From positions 3,867,001-3,931,000 of the forward strand of contig NZ_JAJONE010000001.1 of NCBI RefSeq assembly GCF_024700075.1: 64,000 bases of DNA, written 5' to 3'. Shown here one piece after another: positions 53,004 through 61,245 of the stretch; positions within the stretch are counted from its first letter, which is position 1, and the number at the start of each line of letters is the position of its first letter. The notes under the pieces were generated by a model, which saw nothing but the letters and a program-made list of their open reading frames with translations, was not told the origin of the DNA and did no database searches. Made by a program: the position numbers and the translations under genes. The DNA comes from Hymenobacter sp. J193 (GTDB lineage: Bacteria > Bacteroidota > Bacteroidia > Cytophagales > Hymenobacteraceae).

Positions 53004-53797
53004 GGAGGTGTTAACAGTCGCGCAACCAGAGGACGGTTGCGGCGAGGTGAATAAAGGCTAAGAAATGGGCATCGAGCTTGTCATACCGGGTGGCCACTCG
53101 GCGAAATTGCTTGAGCCGGCTGAAGAGCCGTTCGACGGGGTGTCGCTGGGCGTAACGGGCCGGGTCGTAGGCGCGCGGGTGGCGGCGCTTGCGCCGGGGC
53201 GGAATGACGGCGCACGTGCCGCGGGCGGCCAGCGCGGCCACGAGCGGGTCGGAATCGTAGCCCCGGTCGGCTACGACAAAGGCCGGGGCCAATCCGGCGA
53301 GCAGCGGCAACGCTTGCGGGGCGTCGTGGCGCTGGCCGGCCGTCAGCCCGCCGCGCACGAACCGGCCCCGGGCGTCGGCCACGGCGTGCAGCTTGCTGGT
53401 CAAGCCGCCGCGGCTCCGTCCCAGGGCTTGCGGTCCGTTTTTTTGCGCGCCCCGCTCGCGTGCTGGTGGGCCCGCACCGTAGTCGAGTCGACCAGCAGCG
53501 TGTGCAGCGCATCGTCCTCTTGCACGGCGGCCAGCACCCGGGCCCACACGCCCGAGGCCGTCCAGCGCTGGAAGCGCGTGTACGTCGTGTGCCAGTTGCC
53601 CCACACCGCCGGCAGGGCGCGCCAGCGGCAGCCGTTGCGCAATAACCACAACACTGCTTCGACAAAGCGGCGATTGTCCTGGCCACGGCCGCCTTTCGTG
53701 CCTTCCCGGCCAGGCAGCAAAGGCGCAATCCGCGCCCACTGCGCGTCCGTCAACAAATACTCCATGCCCAAACATACAACCTACTGTTAACACCTCC
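53004..53797. mobile_element. IS5-family (IS427-like) insertion sequence
   Basis: 794 bp with terminal inverted repeats GGAGGTGTTAACAGT / ACTGTTAACACCTCC (53004-53018, 53783-53797) and a 2-bp TA target duplication (53002-53003, 53798-53799). A single transposase in two overlapping frames fills it. The TA target and two-frame transposase fit the IS427 subgroup of IS5. It looks complete and potentially active. Confidence 0.92.
53011..53771 (-). CDS. IS5-family DDE transposase, two-frame with A7C slippery site
   Basis: OrfA starts at 53771 (MGMEYLLTDAQWARIAPLLP; an internal ATG at 53765 is alternative) and in its own frame stops at 53400. OrfB continues to 53011. The switch lies at the run A7 followed by C (plus-strand T7, 53438-53444), a classic ribosomal slippage site of this family. 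After the shift the protein reads RSRGGLTSKLHAVADARGRF. DDE residues are visible in LLVDSTTVRAHQH (D), FVVADRGYDSDPLV (D) and RHPVERLFSRLKQFRRV (E). Normal length and motifs suggest a functional enzyme. Confidence 0.9.
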
Positions 53798-54043
53798 TAG
53801 TAAGGCGGTGTTGTCTAGCTCTTGGCTGAATTGCCGGAGCTTAGGAATTATACTAAGAAGATAAGTTTTCATACGGCCGCGAAACGATGAGCCTATTTAG
53901 GCATAACGCCTTGCACATCCTATTCGGGCTCAGATTTGATACCAGTTACCACCCTTGTAATCATTTGGCAAACGCCGCCGGCAGAGCAGACAGAGAAGCA
54001 TGCCGTTTTCCCTGTAAACAACAGCCTAACAACAGCCCAAAAA

Positions 54044-54343
54044 ATGGGATACGAAAAAGGAACGAGCGGCAACCCCGCCGGTAGGCCCGCCGGGAGCCCC
54101 AACAAAGCCTCCACAGCAATCCGTGCCATTATTGCGGAAGCCCTGGCCGGCACCGATGCCGCCACCTTACGCCAAAAGCTGGAGGCACTAGAGGGACTTG
54201 ACTTCATTAACGCATACGTCCGGTTAGCGGAGTTTGTAGCACCCAAACTCCAGCGCACCGATATGGCAGTAGAGCCCGGCTCCGGCCGGGTGTACGTCAC
54301 ACTCGATCTGGGAGGCCCGCCCGCCGGTGCCCCGCCGTTCTAG
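54044..54343 (+). CDS. DUF5681 domain protein
   Basis: 99 residues from the ATG at 54044 (MGYEKGTSGNPAGRPAGSPN). The KGTSGNPAGRP motif is characteristic of DUF5681, found in phages and mobile elements, often near packaging or replication genes. The rest is helical (ALAGTDAATLRQKLEALEGL) and ends in a Pro/Gly tail. A start at 53936 would add a disordered leader and is not favoured. Function is not known; a DNA-binding or small-terminase-like role is speculative. Confidence 0.75.
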   Translation: MGYEKGTSGNPAGRPAGSPNKASTAIRAIIAEALAGTDAATLRQKLEALEGLDFINAYVRLAEFVAPKLQRTDMAVEPGSGRVYVTLDLGGPPAGAPPF

Positions 54344-54416
54344 AGGAGCATAGAAGTCCGGTAAACATTCCCGAATGGTAATGCATACTCAGAGTTTATC
54401 TAGCAATGTGAGGAAA

Positions 54417-54749
54417 CTATCTCTTGGCTCTAGTGAAGAACACCAAAGCTCCGATGATTACGTCTCCAAAGAACCAAATTAGTAGAATCATAAAGGCCCC
54501 TAGGCCCGTCCCAACGGCCGCTCCGGCTTTTTCAGCCTCCGATGTTGCCGTTGACATACTATCCGCAGCTGCGCCAACACCCGCAAATAGCCAGTACATC
54601 ATTAGTAAGTTGAAGCCAATGAATACGTACTTAATGAATTTTCCAAAGACTGACCTTTTGGGCTTGCGGAGTTCAAATCCACAGGAAGGGCACTTTGATG
54701 CTGAACTGCTAATCTGAGCTGCGCACTCAGGGCAAGTAACTAGAGCCAT
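54417..54749 (-). CDS. Zinc-ribbon membrane protein
   Basis: 110 residues. The N-terminal zinc ribbon has CPEC-x11-CPSC (MALVTCPECAAQISSSASKC, then PSCGFEL). Two hydrophobic helices follow (FIKYVFIGFNLLMMYWLFAG and the segment FMILLIWFFGDVIIGALVFF), separated by a polar Ala/Ser/Thr-rich loop. Base use is AT-richer than the chromosome. Proteins of this plan are common, usually annotated only as zinc-ribbon membrane proteins. It is oppositely oriented to the genes on both sides. Function unknown. Confidence 0.75.
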   Translation of the reverse strand: MALVTCPECAAQISSSASKCPSCGFELRKPKRSVFGKFIKYVFIGFNLLMMYWLFAGVGAAADSMSTATSEAEKAGAAVGTGLGAFMILLIWFFGDVIIGALVFFTRAKR

Positions 54750-54877
54750 AAAGTATTTTAATCTAATGATGAAGCTATCAATGTTACTGGTATCTACTGC
54801 AATTACAAAGCATTTGCCAGTTTATCCTTAAGGATTTCGGCTATCTCAGTTGGCCTCCTAACCTTTCAGCTTCCACA

Positions 54878-55468
54878 ATGCCCCGCTACCCTAGTTTCCC
54901 TGCTACTGCCGACGACATCAAACGGCTGGAGTTATCATACCTGCTCCGCTCCAACCTGCTCAGGCCCGGTTTCCACGTCACCACAATCAGTTGGAGTGTG
55001 CGAGGCAAGCCTTCCGGTCGGATTTCGCTGGAGGCCCACATCTTCCTAGATGAAACCTACCTCCGCCTCCGATACACGCTAAATGATACCACCAATTATG
55101 ACTACCGGGTGGAACTGGAGGCCACGGCCAGCAACTTACCCGGTGGAAAGGGAGTGCGCTACTACATGATCTGTCCGGTATCGGGACGGCGGGCCACTGT
55201 CCTGTTCTTGCGCCCTGGGAGTAGTATGTTTGCTCACCGGCTGGCTTACACCGGAACCCGTCTGTTCTACGACTCGCAGTTAGAGCCAAAACGGTTCCGA
55301 GGCCTAGGTAGCTATTTCGCCATAGATAGAAAGTGGGAGCAAGAGTATCGCAAGGGTCGCAAGACGCACTACCAGGGCAAGCCTACCCGCTGGTATGCCC
55401 GGCTCCTGAAGCTGGAGCAGCGGGCAGAGGCTGCTACTCCAATGTTGTTACAAGAGTTAAATAAGTAG
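54878..55468 (+). CDS. Hypothetical element protein
   Basis: 196 residues, beta-rich in the middle (ISLEAHIFLDETYLRLRYTL, VRYYMICPVSGRRATVLFLR) and basic at the C-terminus (EQEYRKGRKTHYQGKPTRWY). The short YYMICPVSGRR segment, with a Cys and turn, recurs in hypothetical proteins of integrated elements that I recall, so it may be a conserved element gene. No signal peptide or membrane helix. Function unknown. Confidence 0.65.
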   Translation: MPRYPSFPATADDIKRLELSYLLRSNLLRPGFHVTTISWSVRGKPSGRISLEAHIFLDETYLRLRYTLNDTTNYDYRVELEATASNLPGGKGVRYYMICPVSGRRATVLFLRPGSSMFAHRLAYTGTRLFYDSQLEPKRFRGLGSYFAIDRKWEQEYRKGRKTHYQGKPTRWYARLLKLEQRAEAATPMLLQELNK

Positions 55469-55568
55469 ATGATGATAAATAGGCTTTTTCAATGGACTAT
55501 CTCGTGTTATAAAGTAGTGATAATTGCCTTTATTTGGTTATTCCATGTTGTTAAACGGAAAACATCAG

Positions 55569-56030
55569 ATGACATACAATTTTCGAGGGTTTACACTCAT
55601 TGCCATAGTAGGAATCGTCACTTGTTCTTGTTCAGGCTTATCAAATAAGAAAGAAGACCTTACTGGTTCATGGGTTAAGTATAAGACCATAAATTACATG
55701 GCCGGTAAGGAAACAGTAATTGAGCCCCAATCAGGGGTTGAGAACGGCTATGTAGGCTCACTTGAGAATCCCAACGTCGTTAAGTTCACAAAGTATTCTG
55801 AGATAGTATTCACGGGTAGGGAGGGGAAGCCAGATAGGGCTTATAGTTATTCATTCAATGGTGATTCTATTGTCATTGATGAGGGGCATTTCTCGCCAAA
55901 GGCTATGTCAATCGATAGATTGACCAAAGACAGTCTGGAACTGTCATTTGAGATGAAAGTAGATTACATAGATCCATCTTATCGTAATGGCAAGTGGATC
56001 ATGAGAGACTTTTACTATAAAACTGAATAG
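55569..56030 (+). CDS. Predicted lipoprotein with lipocalin-like fold
   Basis: 153 residues from the ATG at 55569 (MTYNFRGFTLIAIVGIVTCS). The lipobox is VTCS or TCSC, so a Cys near residue 19-21 is lipidated. The mature part begins DLTGSWVKYKTINYMAGKET and alternates strands (YSEIVFTGREG, YSYSFNGDSIVID, SLELSFEM), consistent with a small beta-barrel of lipocalin-like type. The base composition is AT-rich. A longer start at 55524 would hide the signal. It is the last gene before attR. Function unknown. Confidence 0.7.
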   Translation: MTYNFRGFTLIAIVGIVTCSCSGLSNKKEDLTGSWVKYKTINYMAGKETVIEPQSGVENGYVGSLENPNVVKFTKYSEIVFTGREGKPDRAYSYSFNGDSIVIDEGHFSPKAMSIDRLTKDSLELSFEMKVDYIDPSYRNGKWIMRDFYYKTE

Positions 56031-56139
56031 ACTTTGTTCACTGATAGCATATTAATAGTCTTTGTCAGCCAATTTTCATGCGTTTATCAATCATTACCAT
56101 TTTGATGCACAAAAGAATCTTTTGAAAGCAGTTATCTGG

Positions 56140-56164
56140 TTTTGTCCCGTGACCTGTCCCATAG
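56140..56164. repeat. Right copy of the TTTTGTCCCGTGA repeat near attR
   Basis: TTTTGTCCCGTGA then CCTGTCCCATAG, matching 47477-47502 with a few changes. Likely integrase-binding arm site, by position only. Confidence 0.6.
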
Positions 56165-56170
56165 GAAAAG

Positions 56171-56217
56171 AAACACCCCGCTAATACCCTGTTTTACAGG
56201 TAATTAGCGGGGTGTTT
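56171..56217 (-). terminator. Element-borne terminator replacing the tRNA-Arg terminator
   Basis: A perfect 15-bp stem (56171-56185 with 56203-56217) and an inner CCTG/CAGG stem; on the minus strand a TTTCTTTT tract follows. It sits 2 bp from the tRNA 3' end, inside the element. Confidence 0.8.
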
Positions 56218-56218
56218 T

Positions 56219-56233
56219 GTGGTCGCGCCAGGA
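56219..56233. other. attR: 15-bp repeat within the tRNA-Arg 3' end
   Basis: Identical to 47349-47363. It covers the discriminator base, the acceptor strand and part of the T-stem of the tRNA. Confidence 0.85.
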
Positions 56234-56291
56234 ATCGAACCTGGATCAAGAGCTTCGGAGACTCCTATACTATCCGTTGTACTACGCGACC
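56220..56291 (-). tRNA. tRNA-Arg (anticodon CCG)
   Basis: 72 nt on the minus strand. The cloverleaf folds well: acceptor GGTCGCG with CGCGACC, 4-bp D-stem GTAC/GTAT, anticodon stem GGAGT/GCTCT with loop CTCCGAA (T33, anticodon CCG), and T-arm CCAGG-TTCGATT-CCTGG. CCA is not encoded. It decodes CGG. It is the integration site of the element on its left and remains intact. Confidence 0.9.
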
Positions 56292-56461
56292 TTCCGGGTA
56301 GGGGTGGCAAAACTAAGCAGAAAACGCTCGGTGCACAACTCCCGATCAGAATTCACGGCGGGTATTCTGGTAGCCAACGAAAAAGGAAGCCGTAATTTTT
56401 TGACTGCTTACGGATTAGGCGCTTCGCCAGGCGCTAAAGAAAATTATGGTAGCTCAGGCGG

Positions 56462-57364
56462 CTATTGCCCGCCGCCGTTGGCGGAGTAGTCTGCTTTGGC
56501 GGCTGGGAGCGGGGCTGTGGTAGGCGGCGCGTAGAACGTAGCCAGGGAATGCGTATAACGCATACCCGAGAGTTTATGCTGCTGGAATGAAAGCAGTTTT
56601 TTGGCGCCTTCGGGCAGCAGCATAAGACCCGTAGGAACCGTTTTCATCCCGAAACGGTTGTCCAGCACCGTATCAAAGTAATAGAGGTAAGGGCGAATCC
56701 AGCGGAAGTAGCTTTTGCTGTTGGCTTCTGTGGAGGTGCTGATAGACAATGATTTGGGGTTAGTAGCCAAAGCCTGCTGAAGCTCAACGGCATTCACGGG
56801 CTGGCCGGCCAGCAGCGGCACGATATCAAACTGACTGTCTACCATAATCCATTTGCTTTGATCAGGCAACCAAGCTTCCGTGAGGGCGTGGCCTCCGGCC
56901 GAAGAACGGGTATCGGCGTTATGAGCCTTTAGGTATAAGGGGCGAGCCGGAATTCCCACGGCATTAAGAGCGGTAGTTAGCACGGCTCCAAACTCAACGC
57001 ACTGCACAGATTTTCCGAGCATTGCGGCCCGAAGTATGGCAAAGGCGTCGCGGGTCTTCAGGTCCTGGCGACCATCGTGCTCCAAGCGGTTGTGCACCCA
57101 TTTAGAGAGGGCCTGAACCCGCTCCAGATCCGTGTTGGCCCCTTGCATAGCTTCATCCAGGCCATACATTTCCCGGAAGCGCACTAAGTAATCAGTGCTT
57201 GGCGGGCTGTACTGGAAGGTGTAGCCCGCCGCATCCGGAGCGTCTTCAAATTCCAGCGCCGGCTCTGGCTGCTCCGCCAACGCGGCAAAGAACTGAGCCT
57301 GAGCAGGTGTCGACGCAAAAGAGAGGAAGCAGAGAGCAACTATTGTATAGATAAACTTTCTCAT
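56462..57364 (-). CDS. Secreted transglutaminase-like protein
   Basis: 300 residues with a signal peptide (ending TPAQAQ). A transglutaminase-like (papain-fold) domain carries the triad Cys122 in VQCVEFGAVLTTALNAVGIP, His159 in GGHALTEAWLPD and Asp176 in MVDSQFD. The region around WVHNRLEHDGRQDLKTRDAF is the usual helix before the Cys. Such enzymes in bacteria are mostly proteases or cross-linking enzymes acting outside the cytoplasm; the substrate is unknown. It is the first chromosomal gene right of the tRNA. Confidence 0.85.
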   Translation of the reverse strand: MRKFIYTIVALCFLSFASTPAQAQFFAALAEQPEPALEFEDAPDAAGYTFQYSPPSTDYLVRFREMYGLDEAMQGANTDLERVQALSKWVHNRLEHDGRQDLKTRDAFAILRAAMLGKSVQCVEFGAVLTTALNAVGIPARPLYLKAHNADTRSSAGGHALTEAWLPDQSKWIMVDSQFDIVPLLAGQPVNAVELQQALATNPKSLSISTSTEANSKSYFRWIRPYLYYFDTVLDNRFGMKTVPTGLMLLPEGAKKLLSFQQHKLSGMRYTHSLATFYAPPTTAPLPAAKADYSANGGGQ

Positions 57365-57503
57365 GGGCAGGCTAAATGAGTTTCCCTTAACGAAGACAAT
57401 TCATTCTGGGTTTACCCCAAATTTTCTTCTTCTGTCAAAAGTAGGCTTCTGCTACCCGTTGTGAAATCACATGAATGGGTGATACTGTATCCGAAGAAAA
57501 TAC

Positions 57504-57540
57504 AAATGCCTCCCTGGCGGACCAGAGAGGCATTTTATTG
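57504..57540. terminator. Terminator after sucC
   Basis: A 9-bp stem (AAATGCCTC with GAGGCATTT) with a 14-nt loop, 29 bp after the sucC stop; T-rich on both sides. Confidence 0.7.
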
Positions 57541-57564
57541 ACCCAAATAGGGGACAAGTATTTT

Positions 57565-58770
57565 TTAGGAAATGCCCTGCTCAGTCAGCACTTCCTTTAC
57601 TTTCTGGGCAGCATCCTTCAGCAGCACGGCCGAGTATACCTTCAGGCCGCTTTCGTCGATGATGCGGGCGCCTTCTTCGGCGTTGGTACCCTGCAAGCGC
57701 ACAATGATGGGCACTTTGATGTCGCCGATGTTCTTGTAGGCTTCTACCACCCCATTGGCCACCCGGTCGCAGCGCACGATGCCGCCGAAGATGTTGATGA
57801 GGATGGCTTTCACGTTCGGGTCCTTCAGGATGATGCGGAAACCGGCTTCCACAGTCTGCGCGTTGGCTCCACCCCCTACGTCGAGGAAGTTGGCCGGCTC
57901 GCCGCCGCTGAGCTTGATGATGTCCATAGTCGCCATAGCCAGGCCGGCCCCGTTCACCATGCAGCCCACGTTACCGTCGAGCTTCACGTAGTTCAGGTTC
58001 GAGGCCGAGGCTTCTACTTCCAGCGGGTCTTCCTCGTTGGTATCGCGCAACTCCACGAAGTCCTTGTGACGGTAGAGGGCGTTTTCGTCGAGGGTTACTT
58101 TCGCGTCAACGGCCAGAATCTTGTCGTCCGAGGTTTTCAGCACGGGGTTGATTTCGAACATGCTGGAGTCCGTCTCGTCGTAAGCCTTATATAAGGCCTG
58201 CACGAACTTCACCATTTCCTTCTGGGCCGGGCCAGTAAGACCCAGATTGAAGGCAATTTTGGCAGCCTGGAACGGACGCAGACCCACGCGCGGGTCGATG
58301 GTTTCCTTGTGGATTTTCTCGGGATGCGCCTCGGCTACCTCCTCAATGTCCATACCGCCTTCGGTGGTATAGATGATGACGTTTTTGCCGCTGGTACGGT
58401 CCAGCAGCACGCTCATGTAGTATTCCTTGGTTTCGGATGCGCCGGGGTAATATACATCCTGAGCCACCAGCACCTTATGCACTTTGCGGCCTTCGGGACC
58501 GGTTTGCTTGGTTACCAGCTGCATGCCAATGATGTTGCCGGCCACTTCCTTTACCTGGTCCAGGTTTTTGGCGAGCTTCACTCCACCCCCTTTGCCCCGG
58601 CCACCGGCGTGGATCTGCGCCTTGATGACGTGCCAGCTGGTGCCGGTTTCGGCGGTCAGCTTTTTGGCGGCTTCTACAGCTTCTTCGGCGGTGTCGGCCG
58701 TGTAGCCTTCCTGCACGCGTACGCCGTAGCGCTTGAGAATTTCTTTACCCTGATACTCGTGAATGTTCAT
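57565..58770 (-). CDS. sucC: Succinyl-CoA synthetase beta subunit (ADP-forming)
   Basis: 401 residues. With SucD it converts succinyl-CoA, ADP and Pi to succinate, CoA and ATP in the TCA cycle. An ATP-grasp domain (residues 1-240) starts with [19 protein letters not shown] and includes [20 protein letters not shown]. The C-terminal CoA-ligase domain has [20 protein letters not shown] and [19 protein letters not shown]. Length and motifs are normal. sucD is not adjacent. Downstream it is closed by a hairpin. Confidence 0.97.
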   Translation of the reverse strand: MNIHEYQGKEILKRYGVRVQEGYTADTAEEAVEAAKKLTAETGTSWHVIKAQIHAGGRGKGGGVKLAKNLDQVKEVAGNIIGMQLVTKQTGPEGRKVHKVLVAQDVYYPGASETKEYYMSVLLDRTSGKNVIIYTTEGGMDIEEVAEAHPEKIHKETIDPRVGLRPFQAAKIAFNLGLTGPAQKEMVKFVQALYKAYDETDSSMFEINPVLKTSDDKILAVDAKVTLDENALYRHKDFVELRDTNEEDPLEVEASASNLNYVKLDGNVGCMVNGAGLAMATMDIIKLSGGEPANFLDVGGGANAQTVEAGFRIILKDPNVKAILINIFGGIVRCDRVANGVVEAYKNIGDIKVPIIVRLQGTNAEEGARIIDESGLKVYSAVLLKDAAQKVKEVLTEQGIS

Positions 58771-58841
58771 AGAGGGTCGTTTTTAGGGGAAGATTCGGGT
58801 GGGTGTTTGCGGCTGCGAAAGTAGGCAGAAATGCGTTAGGA

Positions 58842-58932
58842 GTTAGTAGCTGTCCGTTGTCAGTTGTACGTTTTCAGTTGTTCGTTGGTGCTGGTGGCTG
58901 CCGCTAACAACTGACAACCAATAACTAATAAC
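58842..58932. repeat. Imperfect inverted repeat between GH113-like gene and sucC
   Basis: A 12-bp core (GTTGTCAGTTGT, 58856-58867; ACAACTGACAAC, 58907-58918) with weaker extension outward. It is a GTTGTC/GACAAC type repeat that looks like an intergenic element. The other part of the gap shows no gene. Confidence 0.55.
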
Positions 58933-58939
58933 TTCACTT

Positions 58940-60050
58940 TCACCGCCCAAACCAGTCTGTCATCACCTGCTCGGCGGGCTTGTGCTGGGGCGTAAAGTCG
59001 AGGTGGCGGCGAGCGGCGCGGTCAGGCATCAGGCCGGGGTACCAGCTTCCACACAAACAGGCCCCGAAACCACTTCTGCGGCCAGAACGTCTCAAACATA
59101 GCCGCGTAACAGGCCGCTTGCGTGGCTTCGTCGGCGGAAGTCAGCACGGCCCTGCGGTCGGGCCAGGTCCAGGGCTCAGTGGCGGCATCGGGCGTCGTTT
59201 TATAGCCGATTTCGGTGAAGACCACCGGCTTCTTAAAGCGCCGCTGAATAGCCTTGATCCGGCGCAGCGGCTCCTGCCAAGCTTGGAGCAGGGCCGCCTT
59301 TTCGGGTCGCTCCGTCTTGCTCAGCGGAAAATACGCCTGAATGCCGATAAAGTCCAGCGCATCCCAGAACGGAACTTGTTCAAACTCCCCGCTCCAGTTG
59401 GCCGCGTACGTGAGCTGCCCGTGGTACACCCCGCGAATCTGCCGGATGAGGGTGCGCCACTCAGTTTCGTGGCCCACACTGGCGTGCTGCAGCTCGGTAC
59501 CTATGCATAAGGCTTCCAACTGATGCTCCTCGGCCAGCCGGGCATAGTGCAGTATAAACAAGGAGTAGCTGGCAAACCACTGCTGCCAGTCGGCTGGGGA
59601 GGTCATGTTGATGTCGCCAGGCCAGGAGCCGGAACCCCCGCGCAGCCACAGGTGGGGCTTGAGCAGCGTGCTGATGCCGCGCTGCCGGGCCCGCTCCGCC
59701 GTCTGAATGATGCCTGCGTCACTCTCTCCCCAGTAATGACGGCTGCCCTTACCGGTTTGCAGGCGTATTTCCGGCACGGCGGCGCCCGCCTGCCAGCCAA
59801 AGGGCGTCTGGGCAATCCACGTCACGCGGGCACGCACTAGCGGCTCTAGGTCCAGAGCCGAGGCGGAGTCGCCAGCCACCCAGCTCACCCCCCGTAGGCG
59901 CCCATCAGTGGGTGGTGGGCCAATAGCAGGCTGAGCAACGCGGGCAGGAGCGGGGCGAGGTGGGCGCGTCAGCTGCCAGGCGGTAAAAGCTGCGCCAAGT
60001 AGCAGCAAAACCAGCAGCCAGCGGCGTATGGCGGAGGTAGTAAATGACAT
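58940..60050 (-). pseudogene. Glycoside hydrolase family 113-like enzyme, frameshifted near the 3' end
   Basis: Exported or membrane-anchored glycosidase, about 369 residues when repaired, from the ATG at 60050 (MSFTTSAIRRWLLVLLLLGA, a signal anchor). The barrel includes GVSWVAGDSAS, WIAQTPFGWQ, LKPHLWLRGG, acid/base Glu186 in CIGTELQHAS and nucleophile Glu280 in VVFTEIGYKT. These are typical of GH113, which includes beta-mannanases. In frame it stops at 59022 with VPRPDA, but the family ending (DFTPQHKPAEQVMTDWFGR) lies in another frame and stops at 58940. Removing one C from the CCCC run (59036-59039) restores it. Substrate inferred only from family. Confidence 0.8.
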
Positions 60051-60195
60051 TGGAGCAGGCAAGGAATGCATCAGCAGCCAAGATAGGCAGCCAGGGCACA
60101 TGGCGTAGCTTCTGCCGCCGTAGATGCACCCGCAACGCCCGACATTACGTAGATTTGTTTTCCGTACCCGCGGCTCACCTTATTTGCTCCCGATT

Positions 60196-60861
60196 TTGCT
60201 GCAAGCCATAAACGTTCGTAAAAGCTACAACACGCTGGAAGTCCTCAAGGGCATTGATCTGACGATTGAAAAATCCGAAATCGTGTCCATCGTCGGGTCG
60301 TCCGGGGCCGGCAAAAGCACGCTCCTGCACATCCTAGGTACGCTCGACAATCCCGATTCCGGGGAGGTGCTTTTCGATGGTGAGCCCATCAACTCGCTCA
60401 GCCGCTCCAATCTGGCCAAGTTTCGCAACCGCCACATCGGGTTCATCTTTCAGTTTCACAACCTGCTGCCCGAGTTTACGGCCCTCGAAAACGTGTGTTT
60501 GCCGGCATACCTGGCCGGTCGCTCCGAAAAAGAAACCCGGGTGCGGGCCCGCGAATTGCTCGGGATGCTGAACCTGGAGCGCCGCGCCGACCACAAACCT
60601 AGCGAAATGAGCGGCGGTGAGCAGCAGCGTACGGCCGTAGCCCGCGCCCTTATCAATTCCCCCGAAATCATCTTCGCCGACGAGCCCAGCGGCAACCTCG
60701 ACTCCCAGAATGCCCAGGAATTGCACCAGATTTTCTTTCTGCTGCGCAAGGAGCTGGGCCAGACGTTCGTGATTGTGACCCACAACGACCAGCTGGCTGA
60801 AATGGCCGACCGCAAGATTGTGATGAAGGACGGCCACATCTGGGAAGGGCAGCTGGCATAA
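60196..60861 (+). CDS. LolD-like ABC transporter ATP-binding protein
   Basis: ATPase subunit of the MacB/LolD class, which powers release of lipoproteins or export of substrates. The TTG at 60196 (ttgctgcaagcc, [20 protein letters not shown]) gives the usual family start; an ATG at 60124 is the alternative. Walker [11 protein letters not shown]-loop, signature [15 protein letters not shown], Walker [14 protein letters not shown] and H-loop VTHNDQ are all present. The permease partner is not adjacent. Small internal overlapping frames are shadows. LolD or another MacB-type subunit cannot be separated by motif alone. Confidence 0.85.
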   Translation: MLQAINVRKSYNTLEVLKGIDLTIEKSEIVSIVGSSGAGKSTLLHILGTLDNPDSGEVLFDGEPINSLSRSNLAKFRNRHIGFIFQFHNLLPEFTALENVCLPAYLAGRSEKETRVRARELLGMLNLERRADHKPSEMSGGEQQRTAVARALINSPEIIFADEPSGNLDSQNAQELHQIFFLLRKELGQTFVIVTHNDQLAEMADRKIVMKDGHIWEGQLA

Positions 60862-60886
60862 CCTCTACCATTGGCCCCGCGTATAC

Positions 60887-60919
60887 AACGCATCCGGAAG
60901 GTAACTTCTGGATGCGTTT
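60887..60919 (+). terminator. Terminator after the LolD-like gene
   Basis: A 14-bp stem (AACGCATCCGGAAG with CTTCTGGATGCGTT, one G.T pair) followed by TCTTT. It lies 25 bp after the stop. Confidence 0.75.
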
Positions 60920-61245
60920 CTTTGACCCCTGGTAATGCGCCCGTTTGTGCCGGGCCATTCAGCTACGGCCGCTGCCGCGTTTTCGAGACGTAGCAGTGGC
61001 CGTCTTTTCTTGTCTGAATTAGGGTAATTGATGTTGATTTCAGGCTTCAGGTATCCATTTAAGGGTATGTTTGAATGCTAAAAATATTGGCTGACTATTA
61101 AATATTGAATTGATGCTTGTAATTAGCTGATATTCAACGAGAAAATTTGCTAAAAAACCATGCTGTTTTTGCACCTTTTACGTGGTCGGTTCGTTATCTT
61201 CACGTAACACAATACGGTACTACAGGACATAAACGGAAAGACGCC
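60920..61245 (+). other. AT-rich promoter region before the 266-residue conserved gene
   Basis: No gene is seen. From about 61020 the sequence becomes AT-rich. TTTTTG near 61166-61171 and TTATCTTC near 61194-61201 are only roughly like the Bacteroidota -33/-7 elements (spacing 22-23 rather than about 19), so no promoter is claimed with confidence. Confidence 0.35.

Larger units (their letters stand above)
52492..53872 (-). pseudogene. Hypothetical membrane-anchored protein gene interrupted by an IS
   Basis: The N-terminal 24 codons (MKTYLLSIIPKLRQFSQELD and four more) lie at 53800-53872, and the remainder at 52492-53001. Removing the IS (53004-53797) and one TA joins them in frame as DNTALLTSQHWVVIDEGEA. 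The whole protein would be about 194 residues. The middle is beta-rich (YIFRPTGSLLISQEGEVHKA, LLFKHGFFNEQVLALQL) and resembles small Bacteroidota proteins whose expression rule is not known to me. A C-terminal hydrophobic helix (ILIVAGMTTGLCLLIGLLSI) would anchor it. The gene is disrupted in this strain. Confidence 0.82.
47349..56233. mobile_element. 8.9-kb integrative element inserted in tRNA-Arg(CCG)
   Basis: Bounded by 15-bp direct repeats (47349-47363, 56219-56233) at the 3' end of a tRNA gene. It carries a tyrosine recombinase next to the left end, an HTH protein, a replication-initiator-like protein, a DUF5681 protein, unrecognised cargo genes and an IS. Several cargo genes are clearly more AT-rich than the chromosome around them, such as the 525-residue gene and the lipoprotein gene. 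No virion structural gene and no conjugation gene is recognised, so it is neither a complete phage nor an ICE as read here. It is probably a satellite or a small replicative integrative element. Confidence 0.85.

Noticed and set aside
47349..56233. Calling the element a prophage or conjugative element
   Set aside because: No capsid, tail, large terminase, relaxase or type IV secretion gene can be recognised.
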